25,559 bases of DNA from a virus: positions 1-25,559 of the IMG/VR virus record IMGVR_UViG_3300048121_001730. One strand, given 5' to 3'. The notes under the pieces were generated by a model that saw only the letters and a program-made list of their open reading frames with translations, was not told the DNA's origin and did no database searches. A program made the translations under genes and the position numbers. Below, piece after piece: positions 7,729-16,241 of the stretch (the stretch's first letter is position 1; each line of letters begins with the position of its first letter).

Positions 7729-8802
7729 ATGAAAAACAGCGGATTAAAAAACGAAGCACAAGTTGCAAAAATCTTTGTAAGTGGTTCAGATGCTATACAA
7801 GCACCTAACCAAAGTGGGATACGTCTTTTTCAAGAATCCGATTTAACTGATGGTATTATTAGTGGTAAATTAATAAGACCTAAATACAATACAAAAGAGT
7901 TAAAGAAATCAATTGATACTGATATATTTGAACTTCTACCAAATTTAGCACCTGATTTACCTGATACAGTTCTTCGTTCAACGTATAATGAGGCATTAGC
8001 TAGAATTGATGATTTAACAAAACAATTAGAACAAGCTAATCTTACAATAGGTGATTTAAATAGTATTATAGCTGAATTAGAAAGTGTAGTAGACGTACTA
8101 AAAATTGAAGTTGATAATGAAAAGTTAAAAGCTGATATAGCTAGAGAACAAGCTGATATAGCAAATGTACAAATCGGTGAAACAACAATTGATTTACAAA
8201 ACGCAATTCAGAACTCAATTAATGAAGCAATTCAAAGAGTATCATTAACTGCTAGAGTTGAAGCATTGTTGCAAGAGAATGAATCATTAAGAGAACAATT
8301 ATTTGGATTATCTGCTAAAACTGGTGAAGGTGCTATTAGTGGAGGTGATAATGGATTTACTGTTAAAGTAAATAATGGAGATGGGGATGCTGGACAACAA
8401 TCTGCAAACTTATGGGCTAAAACAAGTCATAATCAAGGTGGTAATAGAAAAATGACAAATACAATAGAAGTAAGTAATGTTACTACTGATAATAAAATAA
8501 CTGATATTGCATTTGTATTTGAAGGTAAACCAGCATGGTTCACAGTTAAATCAGGAGCAACTTCAATTGAACCTGAAACTTCTGAAACATATCAATGTGA
8601 ATATAACCAAAGGAAAATTGGAGGAAGTGGAACAGAAGCAGGAAAACGTGGTGGTATTCAACCAAGACGAAGAAGAATTGGTTGGAAAGGAAAAGCTAGA
8701 AACTATACTGACTTGGCACTAAAAGTTAAAGTTACGTTTGCTGATGGTTCAACTGATGAAGTAAAACTTACTACCGATTTAAGAAAAAATAGAAAAGGTT
8801 AA
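7729..8802 (+). CDS. Coiled-coil fibre-like structural protein (357 aa)
   Basis: Residues about 80-195 form a long heptad-rich coiled coil (RIDDLTKQLEQANLTIGDL; LQENESLREQLFGL), typical of trimeric fibre or whisker shafts. Residues about 205-250 are Gly/Asp/Asn-rich. The C-terminal 100 residues form a beta domain with the look of an Ig-like or bacterial-surface fold (TNTIEVSNVTTDNKITDIAF, then AWFTVKSGATSIEP) containing a basic loop QPRRRRIGWKGKARN. There is no enzymatic motif. It sits three bases after the preceding stop codon in the gp25-gp6 operon. The most likely role is a baseplate-attached fibre or collar element. Confidence 0.7.
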   Translation: MKNSGLKNEAQVAKIFVSGSDAIQAPNQSGIRLFQESDLTDGIISGKLIRPKYNTKELKKSIDTDIFELLPNLAPDLPDTVLRSTYNEALARIDDLTKQLEQANLTIGDLNSIIAELESVVDVLKIEVDNEKLKADIAREQADIANVQIGETTIDLQNAIQNSINEAIQRVSLTARVEALLQENESLREQLFGLSAKTGEGAISGGDNGFTVKVNNGDGDAGQQSANLWAKTSHNQGGNRKMTNTIEVSNVTTDNKITDIAFVFEGKPAWFTVKSGATSIEPETSETYQCEYNQRKIGGSGTEAGKRGGIQPRRRRIGWKGKARNYTDLALKVKVTFADGSTDEVKLTTDLRKNRKG

Positions 8803-8804
8803 TA

Positions 8805-10001
8805 ATGGCAATTAAAACATTTAAAGAAATAATAGATAACAAAGGGTATCGAATCTCTACTAAAGATAGAGAGATTTTCGAAGAAGGAAACCTGCAATCA
8901 TTTTTCGGATTCTCTGATTCTGATATGATTGAATTTATTGTTTATGATGCTAATGAAAATCAACTACCTCAAGGTGATGATGGTAAGTTAGTTAGATATG
9001 TACCATTAAATTCACAAAATATAAAAGATTATTTTTTAATAGCAGATGGTACTAAACTTCAAGCGTTTCAATTTCCAAATGAGTATTTTATAGATGCGGA
9101 AAGATTGATTAGAGAAGCTGGGTATAACAATGGTATTTTTAAAACTGAAATTACTCTTCTTAATAAAAGAGTTGGGTATGATAATCCAAATGAAAAATTA
9201 TGGATTCAAGAAATATCACCATCAAGAACTGAAATAAGATTATTACCAATTAGAAATGAAGTATCGAAAAAAACTGATTTATTACAAAGATATGATTTAT
9301 TTAAAAGGGGTTCAAATTTTAGAGATGATGTTGTTCCATATGTTGCTAATTTTGTAGAAACAGTAAAACCCGAAGAGGTTAGTTTTTTTATTAAAAAAAC
9401 ATATAGTGAAAAGTGGTACAATAATTTTGTATCGGAATTTGGTATAGGTGGATTTGAAACATTAGTAACCAAAATATATAACGAATTTACAAAAGCAGTT
9501 TACAATGAATTTGCAAATAGGGAATCATCTGTAACAAGTGTAAACTATGGTAAACCAAAAAAGACTAAACCATCTTTAGCATTTTCAAAAGAAGATGTTT
9601 ATAAAGTATCTCAGAAAATCATTATAGAGTTGGTTGAAATTTATCTTCCTAAAAGAACTATTCAAACTGAAACTGAAGTTGATAAAGAGTTTGATGCTAG
9701 TGTAGATAAAGTAAATACAGTAATTCAAAGTAGAGAATCGGATGTTATAATTAGAGCTAAAGTTCCTGAAGTAACTGTAAAAAAGGAAAAACCAAAAGTT
9801 GAAGAAGAGAAAAAGAAATTAGATATAGCAATTAAAAAAGAAGTTCCAATAGAACTTCCTATTCCTGATTTTAAATTACCAAATCCAATTAAGAGTTTTA
9901 ATAAAGATAGATTTATAGATATGTTTAGAAATAAAGATATTTCAAGATTACCATTAGATGGATTAGATGATTATTTTAATCAAAAACCAAAAACACTATA
10001 A
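8805..10001 (+). CDS. Putative tail/baseplate structural protein with SPSRTE motif (398 aa)
   Basis: The N-terminal 170 residues are beta-rich and contain EFIVYDANENQLPQ, then a helix FIDAERLIREAGYNNGIF, then IQEISPSRTEIRLLPI at about 135-150. I recall a similar D/N-L-R-x-x-G-Y....LF/W-I-x-EISPSRTE pattern from unnamed proteins of related marine phages. The middle is helical (about 170-290). The C-terminus is Lys/Glu/Pro-rich with VTVKKEKPKVEEEKKK and a final FxxKDISRLPLDGLDDYF, resembling a linker and capture peptide. Function is unknown, with adhesin or wedge decoration inferred from operon position. Confidence 0.7.
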   Translation: MAIKTFKEIIDNKGYRISTKDREIFEEGNLQSFFGFSDSDMIEFIVYDANENQLPQGDDGKLVRYVPLNSQNIKDYFLIADGTKLQAFQFPNEYFIDAERLIREAGYNNGIFKTEITLLNKRVGYDNPNEKLWIQEISPSRTEIRLLPIRNEVSKKTDLLQRYDLFKRGSNFRDDVVPYVANFVETVKPEEVSFFIKKTYSEKWYNNFVSEFGIGGFETLVTKIYNEFTKAVYNEFANRESSVTSVNYGKPKKTKPSLAFSKEDVYKVSQKIIIELVEIYLPKRTIQTETEVDKEFDASVDKVNTVIQSRESDVIIRAKVPEVTVKKEKPKVEEEKKKLDIAIKKEVPIELPIPDFKLPNPIKSFNKDRFIDMFRNKDISRLPLDGLDDYFNQKPKTL

Positions 10002-10003
10002 CA

Positions 10004-11377
10004 ATGCCAGTAAAAATAAAAGGATTTGATGAGCAAGGGGGGTACAATAACCAAAACCAAAATGAGAATTTAGGTGGTGGACCTGGTGGACCAGAAAGTG
10101 GTGATGTTTTTATCGATGCTGGTGGAACTGGAGGTGGTTCATCCTCTGGTGGAAGTGTAGTAACTCCAACAACAACTAATACTTTTGTTTTTACAATAAC
10201 ATCAAACGAAACTGGATTTACAACTTCGGTAAATAATGTTCCTGTTCCTACAAATCAAAGTGTTAGGATATCAAGAGAATCATTAGCAACCGAAGATAAA
10301 CTTATAAAAATAGCTAAGAAAGGATATAAGTGTGATGAGTATTATGTAGTTACAATGGTTGATGATGATTTACCACTTATAAAAAATAAAAATGTTAGTG
10401 ATACACCATTAGGAATATCTACTAAAGATATTGTACTTAAAAAATTCGTAAATGGTGAAGAACAACTTCCAGTATCTATTAGAAATATAACATCAAAAAC
10501 TTTAACATTTAACTTAACAAAGGGTGAAGTTTCAGTAGGAACTTCTTTATTTACAATTAAATTCAATATAGGGGAAGTAGAAGGGGCGCCTGTTAGTGTT
10601 GTTAAGAATTCAAAAACTTCAGCAGAATTTTTTCCAAAAACAGGACAATCTGTATATGAAGATTTAGATAATACAAAATATCTAATAAGGTCATCAGATA
10701 CCACTCTATATAGAATTAGTGGTATGACAATAAGTAAGGATGGTAATACTCCAACGGTGTTAGAAGCAGATGCTAATGAAACATTAGAAACAACTATAAC
10801 TTTAAATACTGATTATGAAGTATCAATTACAATACAACAAATTCCTGTACCTGATGCTGACTTAGACCCACAAATATCTTTAGTAAAAACTGACCCAAGA
10901 AAATATAACATAAATGAAAAATCTGGTGTTCCATTACTTATACAAAAGAATAAAGATGTACAAGCTATAACAATCATCGTTGGTGATGATATCTTAGAGT
11001 TTGATGAATTAGATGATTCGGATATCATTGGTATAACAATACCACACAAAGTATTTAGTAAGATAGGACAATATAATATAAAATTATTCCCATTCTCATT
11101 TAATGATTATGAAAATCAAGTTAGAGAAGCGGAAGAACCTATTACAATAAAACCAAAAGAAGTTAAACCAAAATTTGAGGGTATCGAAACAGAAAAACCA
11201 GTTGATAAACCAAAACCTGTAAAGAATCCATATAACCCACCACGTGGTGGAGGAGGAGGCGGTGGAGGCCGAGAAGAAATTATTTCTGATGATTCATTTG
11301 ATTACATCGATAGATTTGGTGGACCAAACGCTGGTGAAGAACCAGGCAGACCTAATAGAAACTTAAATTACCTTTAA
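10004..11377 (+). CDS. Gly-rich ended multi-beta-domain structural protein (457 aa)
   Basis: The N-terminal 60 residues are Gly/Asn/Gln-rich (NNQNQNENLGGGPGGPESGD). The centre has several Ig-like beta segments with Thr/Val alternation: TNTFVFTITSNETGFTTSV, then SISIRN-type strands, then IVGDDILEFDEL. The C-terminal 70 residues are Pro/Lys-rich, contain an eight-glycine run (about residues 417-424) and end with acidic/aromatic residues. This resembles a flexible, multi-domain virion surface protein. No known family is recognised. It lies two bases after the preceding gene and three bases before the 1382-aa tail gene. Confidence 0.65.
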   Translation: MPVKIKGFDEQGGYNNQNQNENLGGGPGGPESGDVFIDAGGTGGGSSSGGSVVTPTTTNTFVFTITSNETGFTTSVNNVPVPTNQSVRISRESLATEDKLIKIAKKGYKCDEYYVVTMVDDDLPLIKNKNVSDTPLGISTKDIVLKKFVNGEEQLPVSIRNITSKTLTFNLTKGEVSVGTSLFTIKFNIGEVEGAPVSVVKNSKTSAEFFPKTGQSVYEDLDNTKYLIRSSDTTLYRISGMTISKDGNTPTVLEADANETLETTITLNTDYEVSITIQQIPVPDADLDPQISLVKTDPRKYNINEKSGVPLLIQKNKDVQAITIIVGDDILEFDELDDSDIIGITIPHKVFSKIGQYNIKLFPFSFNDYENQVREAEEPITIKPKEVKPKFEGIETEKPVDKPKPVKNPYNPPRGGGGGGGGREEIISDDSFDYIDRFGGPNAGEEPGRPNRNLNYL

Positions 11378-11380
11378 TAA

Positions 11381-14300
11381 ATGGCTGAAAGAAGAAAAAG
11401 AAGAGGTATATTTGCTAGGTTAAGAGCTAACCTAAAAAGACGTGCGGATAATCGTAATCGTAATAGAAACGCAAGTCCTTTAAATGCGTTTGCTAGACGT
11501 GGATTAAAAAATCTAAAAAAAGAAAAAGGTAGAGTTCAGCCAAAGTTTGATATTACTAAACCAATTAACAATGAAACCAAACCAAAGGTATCAGTAAATG
11601 AATTAGGTTTAAAATCTAATTTACCAAAAGAATCCGTATCTGATAAAGCTAAAGTTAATGAGGAACAAAAAGATATTGTAACAAAATTAAATGAAGGAGC
11701 ACAAGATTCGGAAACTGTAAATGTATTAGATAGAGCTATTGATTTAGTAATTAATGTTGTTGATGAGGTATCAGTAACAACACCTGATATTAGAAGTATA
11801 GAATATCCTAAAGTAGTTAGAGGTGCTGATTTTATAGGATATGATGTTGATTTCAATATTGGTTGGGATTCAATACATGCAAATTATGTAAAACTATTTG
11901 TAGGTAATTCTACTGATTTTGTACAATTATCAGTAAGAGGAACACAATCATTCAATGTAAAAGATTTAATTGAGAGATATAATGTTGAAGTATTTGATGA
12001 AGGTGATAAAGTAAAAATACCACTAAAATTAATTCCAGTAAACACAGAAGGCCAAAAAGTTGTTGAGGGATTAACTGAAAATATACCTATCTTATTTGAT
12101 AAAGGTGATTTAAATATACCAAGACAAGTAGCAATCAATAGATTTGCAGAAGGGTTTATATCTCAGTTTTCAAATTGTGAATTTGATGAATCAAATTTTT
12201 TAACTCACTTATTACATTTAGGTGATGGTGATAACAAAGTAATTACAACTTGGTTAGGTAGTGAAGATAGTTTAATTTTAAAACTATATGAACCATTACC
12301 TACCAGTGTAACAACAAATCAAAAGGTTTGGATTACGAAAATTCAATCTAAACCAATTATTGATACGATAAACATATTTGGTGGTGATGAAAAATATTGC
12401 CCACCATTACAAGGACCTAACTTCTCTTTAGAGGTTGATACTGGTATTGGTTACCAAATGTATGAAGATTTATTAGCTAGTGGTTCAGCTACCAATACTG
12501 ATTTAATTAGAAAGTATGCAAATCAAAATGGTATCAATACTGAAAAATTAAACATAGAGTATGTAACAGGTTCTGATTACACTTTCCAAAACTATATACA
12601 CTTTGGTTCAGCTGAAGAAAGAATTAAAAACTTTTGGTATAAGATAGAACTATTAGAATCGTATCAATCTAAATATACCGAACTTACAACTACTGATATT
12701 GAATTAGGATATGTTTTAGCAGAAGGTGCTGGGCAAGATGGTTATGTTATCATATCTGAAGATGATGATAATATACAATTAGATGGAACTGTTGTAACTG
12801 CTATAACCACTATTCAAGCTAACAAACAATTAAACAACATTAACAATTTAATTGGCTCATTTGATGGATTTGAAAACTTCTTATATACATCAACCGATGA
12901 TTTAGCATATCCAAAAGTTGGTAATTCAATCGTAGCAACAACTGATTCAACTGCTATTTCTTGGTATAATGGAGCTGTAAATGCTGGAGCAATATTTGAT
13001 AGAAACAATGTTGATTATATGAATAATAATCTACCAGAATTTATTACGGAAGATTATCAGAATGAGGACTTTATGTTGTTTATGGATATGTTAGGACATC
13101 ATTTCGATGTTATTTGGGCATACATAAATACATTGAATGAATTAAGAAATCCAAAACATAAATCAAATAAAGGTTTTTCAAATGAATTAGTTTCTACGAT
13201 GTTAGAATCTTTAGGATGGGATGGTAAAAAAGCTTATGATTCTCAGTTCCTTTGGGAATACGCATTAGGACAACATAAAGATGGTACTCAAAAATATCAA
13301 CAATCACTTAAATCTGCAAACGAAGAAATTTGGAGAAGGATACTTAATAACTTACCTTATTTACTAAAACATAAAGGTACTTCTCGTTCACTAAAGGCAG
13401 TAATGGCTTGTTATGGTGTTCCACAATCACTCCTTACAATTATGGAGTTTGGAGGACCAACTGACCCAACTGATGGGGGTACACAACCATTTACCTTTGA
13501 AGATAGAACATCTGCTTTAAAATTTGAAGGAGGCCAATACATTACACTTCCATGGAAAGAAACTGAAATATCTGATTCTTTAGAAACTATTGAAATGAAT
13601 GTTAAATTCAATTCAACTGGAAATCAACATTTAGTTAAAGGTTGGGATGGTGTAACTACGTTCTTTGAATTAGAAGCAACACAAACAACAGGTTCATTTG
13701 GTAAAATTAAAGTATTTGTATCATCAAGTTCAAATACCTATGAAATCGAATCATCCGAAATAAAATTATTTGATGAAAATTATAAAACAATAGCATTAAC
13801 TAATGAATTGGATACAAACTCATCAGCATCTTTAGGTTTGTATGTAAAAGAATCTTTAAACAATAGATTAATAATAAATGATTATACATCATCAATAATT
13901 AGTGAATCACTACAATGGGATTCGTTTGATACTTTATTAGTTGGTAGTTCATCTTATATTAGTTTAGATGAGTTTAGAATTTGGAAAGATTCATTGGATG
14001 ATAATATTATTACAACTCATACAAAACAGCCTGATTCAATCGTAGGAAATAACTATACTGCTTCATCTGAAGATATGTTAGTTAGATTTGACTTTGAATA
14101 TCCAAAGAATAGATTTGTAGATTCTTCTATATTAAATGTTGCTATTAGTAGTGAATATGATTTACCATCGGCATCCCTATTTGGATTCAGTAATCAATCC
14201 ACATATCCTTATAATTATGAGGTATATGAAAGAAGTGTAACGGCTCAGGTTCCTTCATTAGGATTTAATCAAGCTGATAAAATTAGATTTGAATCTCAAA

Positions 14301-15529
14301 CATTAGTTAGTGATTTATCATACAAAGTAAGGGCAACTAAAAAATCATTAGATAGAGCACCAATTGATTCATCTAGATTAGGATTATTCTTCTCACCAAT
14401 TAAAGAGTTGAATATGGATATTATCAAATCACTTGGTAACTTTAATATAGATAATTATATTGGAGCACCTGCTGATGAATACAAAGATGAATATACTGAA
14501 TTAAAAGATGTAAGAGATTATTACTTCCAAAGATTAAATAGAGATATCTACGAATATATCAGATTAATCAGATACATTGATAAATCTTTATTCGATGTAT
14601 TAGAAGATTTAGTTCCTGCTAGAGCAAAGGTTTCTAAAGGTTTATTAATTGAACCACATTATTTAGAAAGAAGTAAAACTAAGTGGAAACAACCAAAATC
14701 AGTAAATCGAGGTATAGATATTACAATAGATGTAGATGAAACTACAAACTTAGTTGGAGATAATAATCAATTTAGTGTAACATTGGATGTAGAAAAGGAT
14801 GCAAACCTTTCACATCAATATGATAACTACGATGCAATTATTAATGAAGAGGAAGAAATAGTATTAACATCTACCAACCCACAATATGATTCATCAATAG
14901 ATGTAGATGAGGATACAAACTTAGTTGGAAACTATCCAACGTATCTTAGTGAAATAATTGTACCTGATGGTTCTAAACTAGAAGCATTAGTAGAGGGTGA
15001 TTCATTCCAACAGGTTGGTATGGACCCGAATTCATTATCAAATGCTGGATTTGGATTATACGCACCAATAGCTGGAACTGGTTCATTAAATACAATTGAT
15101 TATAGAGGAAATGTAACTTCATCCAGAAAGTTAATATTTAAAACTAAAGAAGAGTACATAGAAAAAATTAGTGTTCAAACCAAAGGATACCCTGCAACTT
15201 CAAATAACGAACAAGTTGAATATGAATTGCAAGATGTAATTAGAACAAGAAGTAAAGTTACTATACTTCCGATTGGTTCAACACCACCATCGGTTGGGAA
15301 TGAAATAACTGAAGTTATTCCATTAAATGGATATTTCCCAACCCATTATAGATTCAAAAATAATTTATCACAAGGATTGAAGAATTCATTCTTTGAAGGT
15401 TCAAAACAATCAGCTGATACAACCCCAGATGGGTTATCACCTGTTGAAATATTTACTACTAATCCAAACATTTTAAGAGTTGCGGATACTGGTAGAGGAA
15501 GTGGAGAACCAATCTTAGAGGTAGATTAA
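11381..15529 (+). CDS. Giant composite tail protein: P2 gpI-like core, LamG-like insert, C-terminal repeats (1382 aa)
   Basis: The first 50 residues are extremely Arg/Lys-rich, followed by a beta-rich N-terminal region. At about residues 560-690 a tail-protein-I-like core appears: LGHHFDVIWAYINTLNEL, then EIWRRILNNLPYLLKHKGTS and AVMACYGVPQSLLTIMEFGG. At about 703-880 a lectin-like LamG/concanavalin segment follows (ALKFEGGQYITLP ... LDEFRIWKDSL). The core resumes at about 1003 (FFSPIKELNMDIIKSLGNFN) and ends with RLIRYIDKSLFDVLEDLVPAR and LERSKTKW near 1095. About five 19-residue repeats (1113-1208) and a beta-rich tip follow. It probably occupies a gp7/gpI-like baseplate position that carries receptor-binding parts. 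The family pattern is recalled, not searched. Confidence 0.8.
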   Translation: MAERRKRRGIFARLRANLKRRADNRNRNRNASPLNAFARRGLKNLKKEKGRVQPKFDITKPINNETKPKVSVNELGLKSNLPKESVSDKAKVNEEQKDIVTKLNEGAQDSETVNVLDRAIDLVINVVDEVSVTTPDIRSIEYPKVVRGADFIGYDVDFNIGWDSIHANYVKLFVGNSTDFVQLSVRGTQSFNVKDLIERYNVEVFDEGDKVKIPLKLIPVNTEGQKVVEGLTENIPILFDKGDLNIPRQVAINRFAEGFISQFSNCEFDESNFLTHLLHLGDGDNKVITTWLGSEDSLILKLYEPLPTSVTTNQKVWITKIQSKPIIDTINIFGGDEKYCPPLQGPNFSLEVDTGIGYQMYEDLLASGSATNTDLIRKYANQNGINTEKLNIEYVTGSDYTFQNYIHFGSAEERIKNFWYKIELLESYQSKYTELTTTDIELGYVLAEGAGQDGYVIISEDDDNIQLDGTVVTAITTIQANKQLNNINNLIGSFDGFENFLYTSTDDLAYPKVGNSIVATTDSTAISWYNGAVNAGAIFDRNNVDYMNNNLPEFITEDYQNEDFMLFMDMLGHHFDVIWAYINTLNELRNPKHKSNKGFSNELVSTMLESLGWDGKKAYDSQFLWEYALGQHKDGTQKYQQSLKSANEEIWRRILNNLPYLLKHKGTSRSLKAVMACYGVPQSLLTIMEFGGPTDPTDGGTQPFTFEDRTSALKFEGGQYITLPWKETEISDSLETIEMNVKFNSTGNQHLVKGWDGVTTFFELEATQTTGSFGKIKVFVSSSSNTYEIESSEIKLFDENYKTIALTNELDTNSSASLGLYVKESLNNRLIINDYTSSIISESLQWDSFDTLLVGSSSYISLDEFRIWKDSLDDNIITTHTKQPDSIVGNNYTASSEDMLVRFDFEYPKNRFVDSSILNVAISSEYDLPSASLFGFSNQSTYPYNYEVYERSVTAQVPSLGFNQADKIRFESQTLVSDLSYKVRATKKSLDRAPIDSSRLGLFFSPIKELNMDIIKSLGNFNIDNYIGAPADEYKDEYTELKDVRDYYFQRLNRDIYEYIRLIRYIDKSLFDVLEDLVPARAKVSKGLLIEPHYLERSKTKWKQPKSVNRGIDITIDVDETTNLVGDNNQFSVTLDVEKDANLSHQYDNYDAIINEEEEIVLTSTNPQYDSSIDVDEDTNLVGNYPTYLSEIIVPDGSKLEALVEGDSFQQVGMDPNSLSNAGFGLYAPIAGTGSLNTIDYRGNVTSSRKLIFKTKEEYIEKISVQTKGYPATSNNEQVEYELQDVIRTRSKVTILPIGSTPPSVGNEITEVIPLNGYFPTHYRFKNNLSQGLKNSFFEGSKQSADTTPDGLSPVEIFTTNPNILRVADTGRGSGEPILEVD
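14717..15004 (+). repeat. Five tandem ~19-residue coding repeats (57-bp units)
   Basis: Within the 1382-aa gene, residues 1113-1208 divide into units of about 19 residues: DITIDVDETTNLVGDNNQF, SVTLDVEKDANLSHQYDNYD, AIINEEEEIVLTSTNPQYD, SSIDVDEDTNLVGNYPTYL and a decayed SEIIVPDGSKLEALVEG. Units 1 and 4 are also close at DNA level: 35 bases at 14724-14758 match 14895-14929 with three differences, 171 bases (three units) apart. The pattern of alternating hydrophobic residues and the turn NLVG/NLS suggests stacked beta strands. Confidence 0.75.
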
Positions 15530-15547
15530 TTAAATTTTAAAATAGTT

Positions 15548-15556
15548 ATATTTATT
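15548..15556 (+). promoter_or_regulatory. ATATTTATT late promoter candidate
   Basis: ATATTTATT lies 37 bases before the ATG at 15594, in the 64-nt gap after the giant tail gene. It differs from the other boxes in the last base. An AAAAGGG stretch further down could serve as a ribosome-binding site. Confidence 0.45.
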
Positions 15557-15593
15557 AGTACATAATAAACAAAAGGGCAAATTAAAACAAATT

Positions 15594-16226
15594 ATGGGAT
15601 ATTTAGACAATACATCAATTACAGTCGATGCCATCCTAACCAAAAAAGGTAGACAGAAGTTGGCATCTGGTCAAGCTCTCGGCATTTCCAAATTCGCATT
15701 AGGAGATGATGAGATTGATTATACATTGTACGAACCAGCGCACCCAAAGGGTTCAGCGTATTATGATTCGGCAATTAAGGCGATACCAATTCTGGAAGCT
15801 AGTCCAGACGAAACTCAAGTATTAAGATACAAGATAGTTACATTACCAAAAGGTACAACTCAGATTCCAGTGGTAGCATTGGGTATTACTGGAGGTGTAG
15901 GAGTTTTTCAAGATGAGGGGCAAGTTGCTCTCTCACCAACAACTTCACCGCAAGGAAATACAAATGCTGGATACACTGTTGTATTAGCAGACCAGAGAGC
16001 TGGTACATTAGCAGTAACGCAAGGAGCAACAGCAGCCGGTTCGGTTCCTGTTTTCTTGGGAGAGGAAATCACAACTACGGCACAAGTTGTTAGTGGTTTA
16101 GCATTTACATTTACTCCTAATCCAGCGTTAACATCTAATGTTTCTTCTACAATAACGGTATATGGAAATGAAACAGGTGGTTCACAAACTATTCCTGTAA
16201 CTGTAACTTATAGAAGCAACAATTAA
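15594..16226 (+). CDS. Tail-associated structural protein, MGYLDN-type (210 aa)
   Basis: The N-terminus, MGYLDNTSITVDAILTKKGR then ISKFALGDDEIDYTLYEPAHP, is a pattern I recall from abundant structural proteins of marine and Bacteroidetes phages. The central part has RYKIVTLPKGTTQIPVV and a Gly-rich strand pair. The C-terminal 90 residues form an Ig-like domain rich in Thr/Val/Ser (AFTFTPNPALTSNVSSTITV) that could decorate the virion surface. No signal peptide or enzyme motif is present. It heads its own operon with the next gene, 15 bases apart, suggesting the two are made together in high amount. Its exact virion position is unknown, and no tail tube or sheath gene is otherwise seen here. 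Confidence 0.7.
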   Translation: MGYLDNTSITVDAILTKKGRQKLASGQALGISKFALGDDEIDYTLYEPAHPKGSAYYDSAIKAIPILEASPDETQVLRYKIVTLPKGTTQIPVVALGITGGVGVFQDEGQVALSPTTSPQGNTNAGYTVVLADQRAGTLAVTQGATAAGSVPVFLGEEITTTAQVVSGLAFTFTPNPALTSNVSSTITVYGNETGGSQTIPVTVTYRSNN

Positions 16227-16241
16227 TAAAGGATATTAGAT

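Noticed and set aside
8507-8722. 71-codon + strand ORF in an alternate frame
   Set aside because: It lies wholly inside the 357-aa gene, is His/Leu/Gln-rich and has no recognisable domain.
10342-10704. 120-codon minus-strand ORF
   Set aside because: It is antisense to a well-coded + strand gene, with shadow composition (Ser/Thr/Phe) and no leader or neighbour.
11536-11856. 106-codon minus-strand ORF
   Set aside because: It is a low-complexity Ser/Thr/Leu antisense shadow of the giant tail gene.
14717-15004. CRISPR-like or non-coding repeat array
   Set aside because: The 57-bp periodicity is in frame, imperfect and explained by 19-residue protein repeats.
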